From Pseudomonadota bacterium (GTDB taxonomy: Bacteria > Pseudomonadota > Alphaproteobacteria > Rhodospirillales > Magnetospirillaceae), in assembly GCA_023426365.1 (NCBI GenBank), contig JAFAAW010000091.1:1-15629 (forward strand): a stretch of 15,629 nt of DNA. The letters run 5' to 3'. Both the position numbers and the translations under genes were made by a program. Numbering within the stretch: position 1 is the first letter of the stretch; each line of letters begins with the position of its first letter. The notes under the pieces are model-generated. The model saw only the letters and a program-made list of their open reading frames with translations, made no database searches and had not been told where the DNA came from. This document shows positions 1-7,332 of the stretch, piece after piece.

Positions 1-884
1 AGGAGCCGACGCGCGAGGAAAACATCTATCAGGCCATGATGCTGGGCCTGCGCGACTATGTGACCAAGAACGGCTTTCCCGGCGTGGTGCTGGGCCTGTC
101 GGGCGGCATCGATTCCGCGCTCGCCGCGGCGGTGGCCGCCGATGCGCTGGGCGCCGACAAGGTGTGGTGCGTGATGATGCCGTCGCCCTATACCAGCCAG
201 GAAAGCCTGGACGACGCCGAGGGCGTGGCCCGGCTGCTGGGCTGCCGGCTCGACACCATCGACATCGGCCCGGCCATGGCGGCGTTCGACGCCATGCTGT
301 CGCCCGTCTTCGCCGGCCGCGCCCCCGACATCACCGAGGAAAACCTGCAATCGCGCTCGCGCGGGCTGACGCTGATGGGCATTTCCAACAAGTTCGGCCC
401 CATGGTGCTGTCCACCGGCAACAAGAGCGAGATGAGCACCGGCTATGCCACCCTGTACGGCGACATGTGCGGCGGCTATGCGGTGCTCAAGGACGTCTAC
501 AAGACCGCCGTGTTCGCGGTGTGCCGCTGGCGCAACGCCCACCGCCCCGAGGGCGCCCTTGGCCCCCAGGGGCCGGTGATGCCCGAGCGGGTGATCACCA
601 AGCCGCCCAGCGCCGAGCTAAAGCCCGACCAGAAGGACCAGGACACCCTGCCGCCCTATGACGTGCTGGACGGCATCCTCCACTGCCTGATCGAGGGCGA
701 GATGGGCGTGGACGAAACCGTCGCCAAGGGCTATGACGAGGCCACCGTGCGGCAGGTCTGGCGCATGCTGGACCGCGCCGAGTACAAGCGCCGCCAGGCC
801 CCGCCCGGGGTGAAGATCACCGGCCGCTCCTTCGGCCGCGACCGCCGCTATCCGATCACTAACGGCTTCACCAGGACCATCTGA
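1..884 (+). CDS. nadE: Glutamine-dependent NAD+ synthase, C-terminal synthetase domain (5' end outside window)
   Basis: This is the 3' part of an NAD+ synthase, which converts deamido-NAD+ to NAD+ using ATP and ammonia, the last step of NAD biosynthesis. The frame is open from base 3 with no start needed: residues EPTREENIYQA precede the first in-frame ATG at 36, so the gene begins upstream. The PP-loop SGGIDS of the ATP pyrophosphatase fold is encoded at 99-116. Further on are STGNKSEMSTGYATLYGD and, near the end, the family motifs KPPSAELKPDQKDQDTLPPY and ITGRSFGRDRRYPI. Synthetase domains of the glutamine-dependent type are roughly this long (about 290 residues visible). The N-terminal nitrilase-type glutaminase domain would lie upstream, so the glutamine-dependent assignment is an inference from the linker-like start rather than something seen. 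Stop codon TGA at 882-884; gltX follows after 70 bases. Confidence 0.95.
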   Translation, partial: EPTREENIYQAMMLGLRDYVTKNGFPGVVLGLSGGIDSALAAAVAADALGADKVWCVMMPSPYTSQESLDDAEGVARLLGCRLDTIDIGPAMAAFDAMLSPVFAGRAPDITEENLQSRSRGLTLMGISNKFGPMVLSTGNKSEMSTGYATLYGDMCGGYAVLKDVYKTAVFAVCRWRNAHRPEGALGPQGPVMPERVITKPPSAELKPDQKDQDTLPPYDVLDGILHCLIEGEMGVDETVAKGYDEATVRQVWRMLDRAEYKRRQAPPGVKITGRSFGRDRRYPITNGFTRTI

Positions 885-954
885 GCATTTCCGGAGCGAC
901 AGGGCGGCGGACCATGACGGCCCGCGCCCGGCACCTGAGGGACCAAAAGACAAA

Positions 955-2295
955 ATGACCGTCCTTGTCCGTTTCGCCCCCAGCCCCACCGGGCTGCTGC
1001 ATGTGGGCAACGCCCGCGTCGCCTTGATCAACTGGCTGTTCGCCAAGGCCCATGGCGGCTATTTCCTGCTGCGCTACGACGACACCGACCTGGAACGGTC
1101 CAGGATGGAATACGTGGAGGCGATCGCCCAGGACCTGTCCTGGCTGGGCCTGGCCTGGGACAAGAAGGCGTTCCAGTCCCAGCGCCTGGACCGCTATGCG
1201 GCGGCGGCGGAAAAGCTCAAGGCCGACGGCCGCCTCTATGCCTGCTACGAGACGCCCGAGGAACTGGACTACAAGCGCAAGCGCCAATTGGCGCGCAAGC
1301 TGCCGCCCATCTACGACCGTGCCGGCTTGCGCCTGACCGACGAGCAGCGCAAGGCGTTCGAGGCCGAGGGACGCAAGCCCCACTGGCGCTTCAAGATGGA
1401 CCACAAGGTGGTGCAGTGGGACGATCTGGTGCGCGGCGCCAGCCACGTGGATTGCGCCAGCCTGTCCGACCCGGTGCTGATCCGCGCCGATGGCAGCTTC
1501 CTCTATACCCTGCCGTCGGTGGTGGACGACATCGACTTCGCCGTCAGCCACATCATCCGCGGCGAGGATCACGTCACCAACTCGGCCCCGCAGATCCAAC
1601 TGTTTCAGGCGCTGGGCGCCGAGGCGCCGCAATTCGCCCACCTGCCGCTGATGACCGACATCACCGGCGCCGGCCTGTCCAAGCGCCTCGGCTCGCAATC
1701 CTTGCGCGACTGGCGCGAGCAGGGCGTCGAGGCCATGGCGCTGAACTCGCTGCTGGCCAAGCTGGGCACCTCGGACGCCATCGAGGCGCGGGCCAGCCTG
1801 GACCAGTTGGTGGACGAGTTCGACATCACCCATTTCAGCCGCGCCACCCCCAAATTCGACCCCGCCGAGCTGGGCCATCTGAACGCCCGGTTGCTGCACG
1901 CTCTCTCGTTCGACGCGGTGCGGCCACGGCTGGAGGGCATGGGCCTGGGCGCCGTCACCCCGGCGCTGTGGCAGGCGGTGCACGGCAATCTGTCGTCCCT
2001 GGAGGAGGTCGGCCAGTGGGCCGAGGTGGTGAACGGCGCCGTCACCCCGGTAATCGAGGACGCGGCCTTCACCGCCGCCGCCGCCGACCTGCTGCCGCCC
2101 GAGCCGTGGGACGCCGGCACCTGGGGGCTTTTGACCAGCGCGGTCAAGGCGGCGACGGGCCGCAAGGGGCGCGAGCTGTTCCATCCCTTGCGCCTGGCGC
2201 TCACGGGGCGCGAGAATGGACCGGAACTCAAGAACCTGCTACCCCTTATCGGCCGCGACAAAGCCGCCCGCCGGCTGCGCGGCGAGACCGCTTAG
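955..2295 (+). CDS. gltX: Glutamate--tRNA ligase (GluRS), Rickettsia GltX1-like paralogue
   Basis: A class I aminoacyl-tRNA synthetase that charges tRNA with glutamate in the cytoplasm. The HIGH-type signature is in residues 8-20 (APSPTG..HVGNA) and the KMSKS-type loop is GLSKRLG at 240-246. The motif after the Rossmann strand is RYDDTD (40-45) instead of the RIEDTD of most bacterial GluRS. With the C-terminal LALTGRENGPE, this resembles, from memory, the GltX1 form of Rickettsia and other alphaproteobacteria, which often carry two gltX genes. At 446 residues it is slightly shorter than the usual 465-480. The ATG at 955 is preceded by GAGGGA at 937-942, a rather long 12-base gap. A 14-codon reading frame from 914 ends in an ATGA overlap with this start. 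Which tRNAs it charges (Glu only, or also Gln for later amidation) cannot be told from sequence alone. Confidence 0.95.
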   Translation: MTVLVRFAPSPTGLLHVGNARVALINWLFAKAHGGYFLLRYDDTDLERSRMEYVEAIAQDLSWLGLAWDKKAFQSQRLDRYAAAAEKLKADGRLYACYETPEELDYKRKRQLARKLPPIYDRAGLRLTDEQRKAFEAEGRKPHWRFKMDHKVVQWDDLVRGASHVDCASLSDPVLIRADGSFLYTLPSVVDDIDFAVSHIIRGEDHVTNSAPQIQLFQALGAEAPQFAHLPLMTDITGAGLSKRLGSQSLRDWREQGVEAMALNSLLAKLGTSDAIEARASLDQLVDEFDITHFSRATPKFDPAELGHLNARLLHALSFDAVRPRLEGMGLGAVTPALWQAVHGNLSSLEEVGQWAEVVNGAVTPVIEDAAFTAAAADLLPPEPWDAGTWGLLTSAVKAATGRKGRELFHPLRLALTGRENGPELKNLLPLIGRDKAARRLRGETA

Positions 2296-2301
2296 CTTTT
2301 C

Positions 2302-2391
2302 CCGTCACCCTCGGGCTTGACCCGCGGGTCCATGCCTGCCAGCGGGACTGGCGGCTGCCATGGATTGCCGGGTCAGGCCCGGCAATGACGG
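2302..2391. repeat. Palindromic intergenic repeat element (dispersed alphaproteobacterial type)
   Basis: The gltX-cysS gap (2296-2439) holds two imperfect inverted arms of 33 bases, 2302-2334 and 2359-2391. Compared as reverse complements they match at 24 of 33 positions, both bounded by CCGTCA and TCCATG. The right arm holds its own hairpin, TTGCCGGG / CCCGGCAA with a 5-base loop, at 2365-2385. The sequence TTGCCGGG..CCCGGCAATGACGG is familiar as a dispersed palindromic repeat of alphaproteobacterial genomes, and it accounts for the recurring spurious peptide PGLTRQSM in the opposite strand. In RNA it would form a strong stem-loop between the two synthetase genes, so it may reduce read-through or protect mRNA ends. 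No T-tract follows, so a classical terminator is not claimed. Confidence 0.75.
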
Positions 2392-2439
2392 CTGGAATGG
2401 ATCGGGGCCGCAAGGCCCGCACGAAAGAGGACTGAAGAC

Positions 2440-3822
2440 GTGGCGCTGGCTCTGTACAACACGCTCACCCGCCGGAAAGAGGCGTTCCAGCCTTTGAACC
2501 CCGACCATGTGGGCATGTATGTGTGCGGCCCCACCGTCTATGACCGCGCCCATATCGGCAACGCGCGCCCCGTCATCGTGTTCGACGTGCTGTACCGGCT
2601 GCTGGGGCGGCTGTACCCCAAGGTGACCTACGTCCGCAACATCACCGACGTGGACGACAAGATCAACCAGCGCGCCAAGGATTCCGGCGAGCCGATCGAG
2701 GCGATCACCGCGCGCACCACCCGCATGTTCCACGACGATATCGCCGCGCTGAACGCCCTGCCGCCCGACATCGAGCCGCGCGCCACCGCCCACATCGCCC
2801 AGATGATCCAGATGATCGAGCGTCTGATCGCCAAGGGCCACGCCTACGAGGCCGAGGGGCACGTGCTGTTCTCGGTGCCGTCCATGGCCGATTACGGCCG
2901 GCTGTCGGGGCGCTCCATGGACGAGATGATCGCCGGCGCCCGCGTCGAAGTGGCCCCCTACAAGAAGAACGCGGCCGATTTCGTGCTGTGGAAGCCGTCC
3001 ACCCCCGACCTGCCGGGATGGGACAGCCCGTGGGGGCGCGGCCGCCCCGGCTGGCACATCGAATGCAGCGCCATGAGCGGCCAGTACCTGGGCACCACCT
3101 TCGACATCCATGGCGGCGGCCAGGATCTGGTGTTCCCCCACCACGAGAACGAGATCGCCCAAAGCCAGTGCGCCAACGGCGCCCCCTTCGCCCGCTATTG
3201 GCTGCACAACGGCTATCTGATGGTGGAAGGCGAGAAGATGTCCAAGTCCTTGGGCAACTTCTTCACCGTGCGCGAATTGCTGGACCAGGCCCCGGGCGAG
3301 GCCATCCGCCTGTGCATGCTGTCCACCCATTACCACCAGCCCTTCGACTGGACCGCCGAGGGGCTGAAGCAGGCGCGCGCCACGCTCGACCGCCTGTACA
3401 CCGCGCTGCGCAACACCGCCGACGTGCCGGCCGCCGCGGTGGACGCGCCCCCGGCGGTGACGGCGGCGCTGGAGGACGACCTCAACACGCCGCTGGCCAT
3501 CGCCCATCTGCACGAACTGGTCAGCGCGCTCAACAAGGCCGCGACAGCGGCGGAAAAGGCCCAGGCCAAGGGCGCGTTGCTGGCGGCGGCCGATCTGCTG
3601 GGCATCCTCAAGCAGGACCCCGAGGCCTGGTTCCGCTGGCAGCCCGAAGGGGCCGCCGCCGCCGGCCTGTCCGATGCCGACATCGACGCCCTGATCCAGG
3701 CCCGCGCCGATGCCCGCAAGGGCCGCAACTTCGCCGAGGCCGACCGCATCCGCAAGGAACTGGCCGATAACGGCGTGGTCCTGGAGGACGGCGCCCAGGG
3801 CACCACTTGGAAACGGGTGTGA
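2440..3822 (+). CDS. cysS: Cysteine--tRNA ligase (CysRS)
   Basis: A class I synthetase that charges tRNA-Cys in the cytoplasm. Every catalytic landmark is present: HIGN at 38-41 and KMSKS at 266-270. The zinc ligands C29, C209, H234 and E238 fall almost exactly where the E. coli enzyme has them. At 460 residues it is full length. The start is GTG at 2440, supported by AAAGAGGA at 2424-2431 just upstream and by alignment of the VALALYNTLTR N-terminus with the family's start. The C-terminal segment RADARKGRNFAEADRIRKEL is the conserved end of the anticodon-binding domain. Its TGA stop (3820-3822) overlaps the proposed GTG start of the next gene, suggesting co-translation. Upstream lies the palindromic repeat, so transcription from gltX may be attenuated here. 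Confidence 0.97.
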   Translation: MALALYNTLTRRKEAFQPLNPDHVGMYVCGPTVYDRAHIGNARPVIVFDVLYRLLGRLYPKVTYVRNITDVDDKINQRAKDSGEPIEAITARTTRMFHDDIAALNALPPDIEPRATAHIAQMIQMIERLIAKGHAYEAEGHVLFSVPSMADYGRLSGRSMDEMIAGARVEVAPYKKNAADFVLWKPSTPDLPGWDSPWGRGRPGWHIECSAMSGQYLGTTFDIHGGGQDLVFPHHENEIAQSQCANGAPFARYWLHNGYLMVEGEKMSKSLGNFFTVRELLDQAPGEAIRLCMLSTHYHQPFDWTAEGLKQARATLDRLYTALRNTADVPAAAVDAPPAVTAALEDDLNTPLAIAHLHELVSALNKAATAAEKAQAKGALLAAADLLGILKQDPEAWFRWQPEGAAAAGLSDADIDALIQARADARKGRNFAEADRIRKELADNGVVLEDGAQGTTWKRV

Positions 3823-5267
3823 GCCTGGGCCAAGACCGCCCCCTGCCCGACCTCTTCCACTGGAAGGGGTGGCGGGTGCTGGGCGTGGTGCTGGTGGCCC
3901 TCATGCTGCTGGCGCCCGCCTATTGGAACGGTTATCCGCTGGTCTATTTCGACAGCGAGGACTACGTGGAGATGTCCTTCACGTGGCAGCCGATCATCTA
4001 TCGCATCATGACCTATGGCGCCTTCGTCGGCATCGCCAAGCCCTTCGGCACCCTGTGGGTGGTGGTGTGGGCGCAGGCGCTGATGATGGCGTGGATGCTG
4101 CACGAGGCGGTGTGGTCGTGGGTCGGCCGCTGGCGCCCCTATGTGTTCATGGGCCTGGGCGTCGTGCTGTCGCTGTTCACCGGCCTGCCCTGGGTGGTGT
4201 CGCAGGTGATGGCCGACATGTTCGCCGGACTGGCGGTGCTGGGCATCGCGGTGCTGGCCTTCGGCAGCGCCATCCCGCTATGGCGCCGCGCGCTGCTGGT
4301 GCCCATGGTGGCGCTGGCCATTTCCGTCCACATGTCCCATGTGGCGGTCGCCCTGGGCCTGGCGCTGGTGCTGTCCACGCTGTGGCTGGGCGCGCGGCTC
4401 AGCCTGCGCATGCCGCGCCCACGCCTGGGCCTTGCCCTGCTGGCCGTCGCCCTGGGCACCGCCAGCGTGCCGGGCGTGCATTATCTGGCGACCGGACGCG
4501 CGTTCTTCACCGAATCGGGGCAGGTGCTGCAACTGGCGCTGTTCGTCCAGGACGGCCTGGCCAAGAAGTACCTGGACGAGGTTTGCCCGACCAGCGCCCG
4601 GCTCAAGATGTGCGAGCACAAGGAAGAACTGCCCTATACCGCCGACGAATTCCTGTGGGGCGACAGCCCGTTCGACGAGATGGGCGGCTGGAAGGCCATG
4701 CACGACGAGGCCGGCGTCATCGTCAAGGGCGCCATCGCCATGTTCCCGGCCGACGTGGCGCGCGCCATGCTGAACAACACCGTCACCCAGTTCGACCTGA
4801 TCGCCGCCGGCGAGGATCTGGTGCCGATGACATGGCATTTCGTGCGCACCCAGTTGCGGCACTATCCCCACGATTTCCGCGCCTTCCGCTTCGCCCGCCA
4901 GCAGCGGCGCGAGGGCATTTCGTTCGACGCCCTGAACAAGGTGCAGGTGCCGGTGGCCCAGGCGGCGGAAATCGCCATGCTGGGCCTGCTGGTGGTGGCG
5001 TGGCGCCGCCGCGACCGCATCAGCGGCGGCATCCTGATCACCGTGATGCTGGCGCTGTTGGGCAACGCCTTCGTGTGCGGCGCCCTGTCGAACCCGCATG
5101 ACCGTTACCAGAACCGGCTGGTCTGGCTGGCGCTGATGAGCGTGGTGATCTGCGCCGTCCGCCTGGACCAGCGCTTCGCCCACCGCAAGCCGGTGGACGA
5201 GGCCGCCCGCCGCGCGGTGATCGAAATGCGCCTGCCGCACAAGCCCGACGCCGACGGCCGGGCTTGA
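3819..5267 (+). CDS. Polytopic inner-membrane protein of unknown function, GT-C-like layout
   Basis: Not recognised as a named family. The 482-residue product has about ten hydrophobic segments. Rough spans are 18-36, two within 68-98, 108-125, 130-149, 156-174, 176-192, 203-222, 376-395, 403-424 and 431-448. A soluble loop of about 150 residues (225-375) contains two cysteines, C256 and C265, which could pair if the loop is periplasmic. After the first membrane helix comes an acidic motif, YFDSEDY (43-49), where GT-C glycosyltransferases carry catalytic acidic residues. Near the end is NPHDRYQNRLVW (425-436). These features make a lipid-linked-sugar transferase possible, but this is inference. 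The start is uncertain: GTG at 3819 gives a GTGA overlap with the cysS stop, and TTG at 3807 would add four residues. It converges on the panE-like gene with a 13-base gap. Confidence 0.8.
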   Translation: MSLGQDRPLPDLFHWKGWRVLGVVLVALMLLAPAYWNGYPLVYFDSEDYVEMSFTWQPIIYRIMTYGAFVGIAKPFGTLWVVVWAQALMMAWMLHEAVWSWVGRWRPYVFMGLGVVLSLFTGLPWVVSQVMADMFAGLAVLGIAVLAFGSAIPLWRRALLVPMVALAISVHMSHVAVALGLALVLSTLWLGARLSLRMPRPRLGLALLAVALGTASVPGVHYLATGRAFFTESGQVLQLALFVQDGLAKKYLDEVCPTSARLKMCEHKEELPYTADEFLWGDSPFDEMGGWKAMHDEAGVIVKGAIAMFPADVARAMLNNTVTQFDLIAAGEDLVPMTWHFVRTQLRHYPHDFRAFRFARQQRREGISFDALNKVQVPVAQAAEIAMLGLLVVAWRRRDRISGGILITVMLALLGNAFVCGALSNPHDRYQNRLVWLALMSVVICAVRLDQRFAHRKPVDEAARRAVIEMRLPHKPDADGRA

Positions 5268-5280
5268 CCCCCGCCCCCAA

Positions 5281-6201
5281 TCATCCCCGCCGGCGGATTT
5301 CGTAGGCCTGCACGTGGGTGTGGGCCAGCCCCAGCAGCGGCGCGGCCAGACCGGCGGCGCGGGCGCGGGCCAGCATGTCGCCCAGAATGTGTTCGCCTTC
5401 GGTCGGGCGCCCGGCCTCGATGTCGCGCAGCATGGACGCGGTGGAGGCCGAGGCTGCGTCCGTCAGCAACGCCAGCGCCTCCTGCTGCGCGGCGACGCTG
5501 GGGGCATGGCCGGCGACGGTGGCGACCGCGCGGGTTTCGCCATAGAGATCGCGCATGAACGCGTCGCCGCCCGGCGCGCGCATGATGGCGCCGATGCTGG
5601 CGCGCATCAGGCAGGTGGAGGCGGCCATGGCCGCCAGGAAGCTGAACTTCTCCCACGCCGCCTGGATCACGTCGTCGCTGGCCACCGTCTGGAACGGCGC
5701 CCGCGCGCACAGGCCGGCCAGCGCCCGCACCCGGTCGGACAGGCCGCCCGCCCGCTCGCCGATGGTCAGGCGGTGCAGGCCGGTCTGGCGCACGACCTCG
5801 CCCGCCGGTCCCACCGAGGCGACGATGTGGCACAGGCCGCCCAGCACCCGCCCCGCGCCAAAGGCGGCATCCAGCGGGGCGTAATGGGACAGGCCGTTGA
5901 GCAGCGGCACCACCACGGTGTCCGGCCCCACCGCCGGCGTCACCGCCCGGATGGCCGAATCCAGGTCGTATGCCTTGCAGCTCAGCACCACCACGTCATA
6001 GGCGCCGCCCAGCCGGTCGGCGGTGACGGTGCGCACCGGCACGCTCAGCACGCCGTCGGGGCTGCGGATCACCAGCCCGGCGGACGCCAGCGCGGCCGCC
6101 CGGGCCGGGCGCACCAGAAAGGTGACGTCGGCCCCCGCATGGGCCAGATGGCCGCCGAAATAGCCGCCGGTGCCGCCGGCTCCCAGAACCAGAATGCGCA
6201 T
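5281..6201 (-). CDS. Ketopantoate reductase-like (PanE/ApbA family) oxidoreductase, atypical active site
   Basis: The family reduces 2-dehydropantoate to pantoate with NADPH for coenzyme A synthesis. The N-terminal Rossmann motif GAGGTGGYFGG (7-17) and RP after the second strand (31-32) indicate NADP(H) binding. K76, N102 (LLNG), K185 (catalytic lysine, in WEKF) and E268 (in GRPTEGE) are in place. However, E. coli PanE has asparagines four and eight residues after the catalytic lysine, where this protein has L189 and A193 (KFSFLAAMA). The substrate may therefore differ and the symbol panE is withheld. It has 306 residues, the usual length. The ATG at 6199-6201 is preceded by AGGAG. It is the last gene of a minus-strand operon, 10 bases after the dehydrogenase stop. 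Confidence 0.85.
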   Translation of the reverse strand: MRILVLGAGGTGGYFGGHLAHAGADVTFLVRPARAAALASAGLVIRSPDGVLSVPVRTVTADRLGGAYDVVVLSCKAYDLDSAIRAVTPAVGPDTVVVPLLNGLSHYAPLDAAFGAGRVLGGLCHIVASVGPAGEVVRQTGLHRLTIGERAGGLSDRVRALAGLCARAPFQTVASDDVIQAAWEKFSFLAAMAASTCLMRASIGAIMRAPGGDAFMRDLYGETRAVATVAGHAPSVAAQQEALALLTDAASASTASMLRDIEAGRPTEGEHILGDMLARARAAGLAAPLLGLAHTHVQAYEIRRRG

Positions 6202-6211
6202 GCCCCTCTCC

Positions 6212-6967
6212 TCAGCCCTTTGCCGGAAGGCGCCGGGAAATCCAATCCATGGCCATGTCGGGCATGGCGGCGCCCAGCCAACTCAGTGCCGCCATGGGCC
6301 ATGGATAGCTGATGCGGCCGCGATCCTTCGCAAGGCCCTTGGCCATGATCGCCGCCGCGCGGCGGGCATCCATCAGGAACGGCATGGGGAAATCGTTGAC
6401 GGCGGTCATGCGGGTGGTGACGAAGCCCGGGCAGATGACCGACACGCGGATGTTGTCGCGCGCCAGTTCGCCGCGCAGCCCCTCGCCCCAGACCCGCACC
6501 GCCGCCTTGGACGCGCAATAGGCCGGCGCCCCCGGCATGCCGCGAAACGACGCCAGCGAGCTCATCAGCGCGATCTGGCCGGTGCGGCGCGGCCGCATCA
6601 GGGCCACCGCCGGCAACACCGTGTTCATGACGCCGTCCAGGTTGACGGCGAAGATGGCGCGGGTCTGGTCCTCGCTTTCCCCGCCCAGGCCGGTGCCGGC
6701 GGAAATGCCCGCATTGGCGATCACCAGTTCCAGCGCGCGCACGCCGTCGCAATGGGCGATCCAGTCGGCCATGCCCTGGCGGTCGGTGACGTCCAGCACG
6801 CGCACGTGCACCTCGGCCCCGGCGTCGCGGCAGGCGTCGGCGGTGGCCTCCAGCCGCCGGGCGTCGCGCCCCGACAGATAAAGCACGCGGCGCGGCCGGG
6901 CGTAATGCCGGGCCAAGGCCTCGCCCAGGCCCGAGGAGGCGCCGGTGATCAGGATGGAGGTGGGCAT
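6212..6967 (-). CDS. Short-chain dehydrogenase/reductase (SDR), substrate unknown
   Basis: A 251-residue classical SDR, an NAD(P)(H)-dependent oxidoreductase of the cytoplasm. The cofactor motif TGASSGLG is at residues 8-15, the structural NAG at 85-87, and the catalytic S137 precedes Y150-x-x-x-K154 in the PAYCASK motif. ICPGFVTTRM (178-187) is the usual post-catalytic segment. G33-R34-D35 at the end of strand 2 (SGRD) favours NADP. The start chosen is ATG at 6965-6967, which places TGASSGLG near the N-terminus as expected; a longer frame to 7120 only runs back through hepT. The gap to the hepT stop is five bases, so the two are almost certainly cotranscribed. The C-terminal tail WISRRLPAKG is amphipathic and might touch the membrane, which is a guess. 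The substrate cannot be predicted. Confidence 0.9.
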   Translation of the reverse strand: MPTSILITGASSGLGEALARHYARPRRVLYLSGRDARRLEATADACRDAGAEVHVRVLDVTDRQGMADWIAHCDGVRALELVIANAGISAGTGLGGESEDQTRAIFAVNLDGVMNTVLPAVALMRPRRTGQIALMSSLASFRGMPGAPAYCASKAAVRVWGEGLRGELARDNIRVSVICPGFVTTRMTAVNDFPMPFLMDARRAAAIMAKGLAKDRGRISYPWPMAALSWLGAAMPDMAMDWISRRLPAKG

Positions 6968-6972
6968 CCGGG

Positions 6973-7332
6973 TCAATCCTCGCGGTCGTCGTTGAGCACC
7001 GCGCGCAGCGGACCGACCAGCGGCGGCAGGTCGTGGCGGGCGGCGTCCAGGATGATTTCGGGGTCCACGGAATGGTATTCGTGGACCAATATGTTGCGCA
7101 TGTCGCCGATCCGCGACCACGGCACCTCGCCATGGCGGCGCTGGATATGGAACGGCACCCGCTTGGACGCCTCGCCCAGGACCTCGAGGTTGCGCAGCAC
7201 CGCATCCTGGGTGCGGCTGTCGGCGACGAATTGCGACCGGCTCATGCCATCCACATAGGCGGTGACGCGTTCGATCGCTTCCAGCATGTCCTCCACGCGC
7301 ACCCGCCAGTCCTTCGAAGTCACAGTTCGCAT
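6973..7332 (-). CDS. hepT: HepT-family HEPN ribonuclease toxin
   Basis: A small all-helical HEPN protein (DUF86 family), the toxin half of MntA-HepT systems. Characterised relatives cleave RNA and are silenced when the partner adds AMP to the tyrosine of the RX4HXY motif. That motif is intact here: R79-NILV-H84-E-Y86. The preceding NLEVLGEASKRVP (48-60) is the conserved helix of the family. Length is 119 residues from ATG at 7330-7332, which overlaps the end of mntA by 13 bases. An AGGAGG stands only one base before this ATG. GTG at 7321-7323 lies ten bases from the same AGGAGG and makes a GTGA overlap with the mntA stop, giving 116 residues, so it is an equally plausible start. With all key residues present the toxin is predicted to be active. 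Confidence 0.9.
   Translation of the reverse strand: MRTVTSKDWRVRVEDMLEAIERVTAYVDGMSRSQFVADSRTQDAVLRNLEVLGEASKRVPFHIQRRHGEVPWSRIGDMRNILVHEYHSVDPEIILDAARHDLPPLVGPLRAVLNDDRED

Noticed and set aside
6212..7120. A longer SDR protein starting at 7120
   Set aside because: The extra 51 residues run through hepT and are arginine/proline-rich. The ATG at 6967 places the cofactor motif at residues 8-15 as in classical SDRs.
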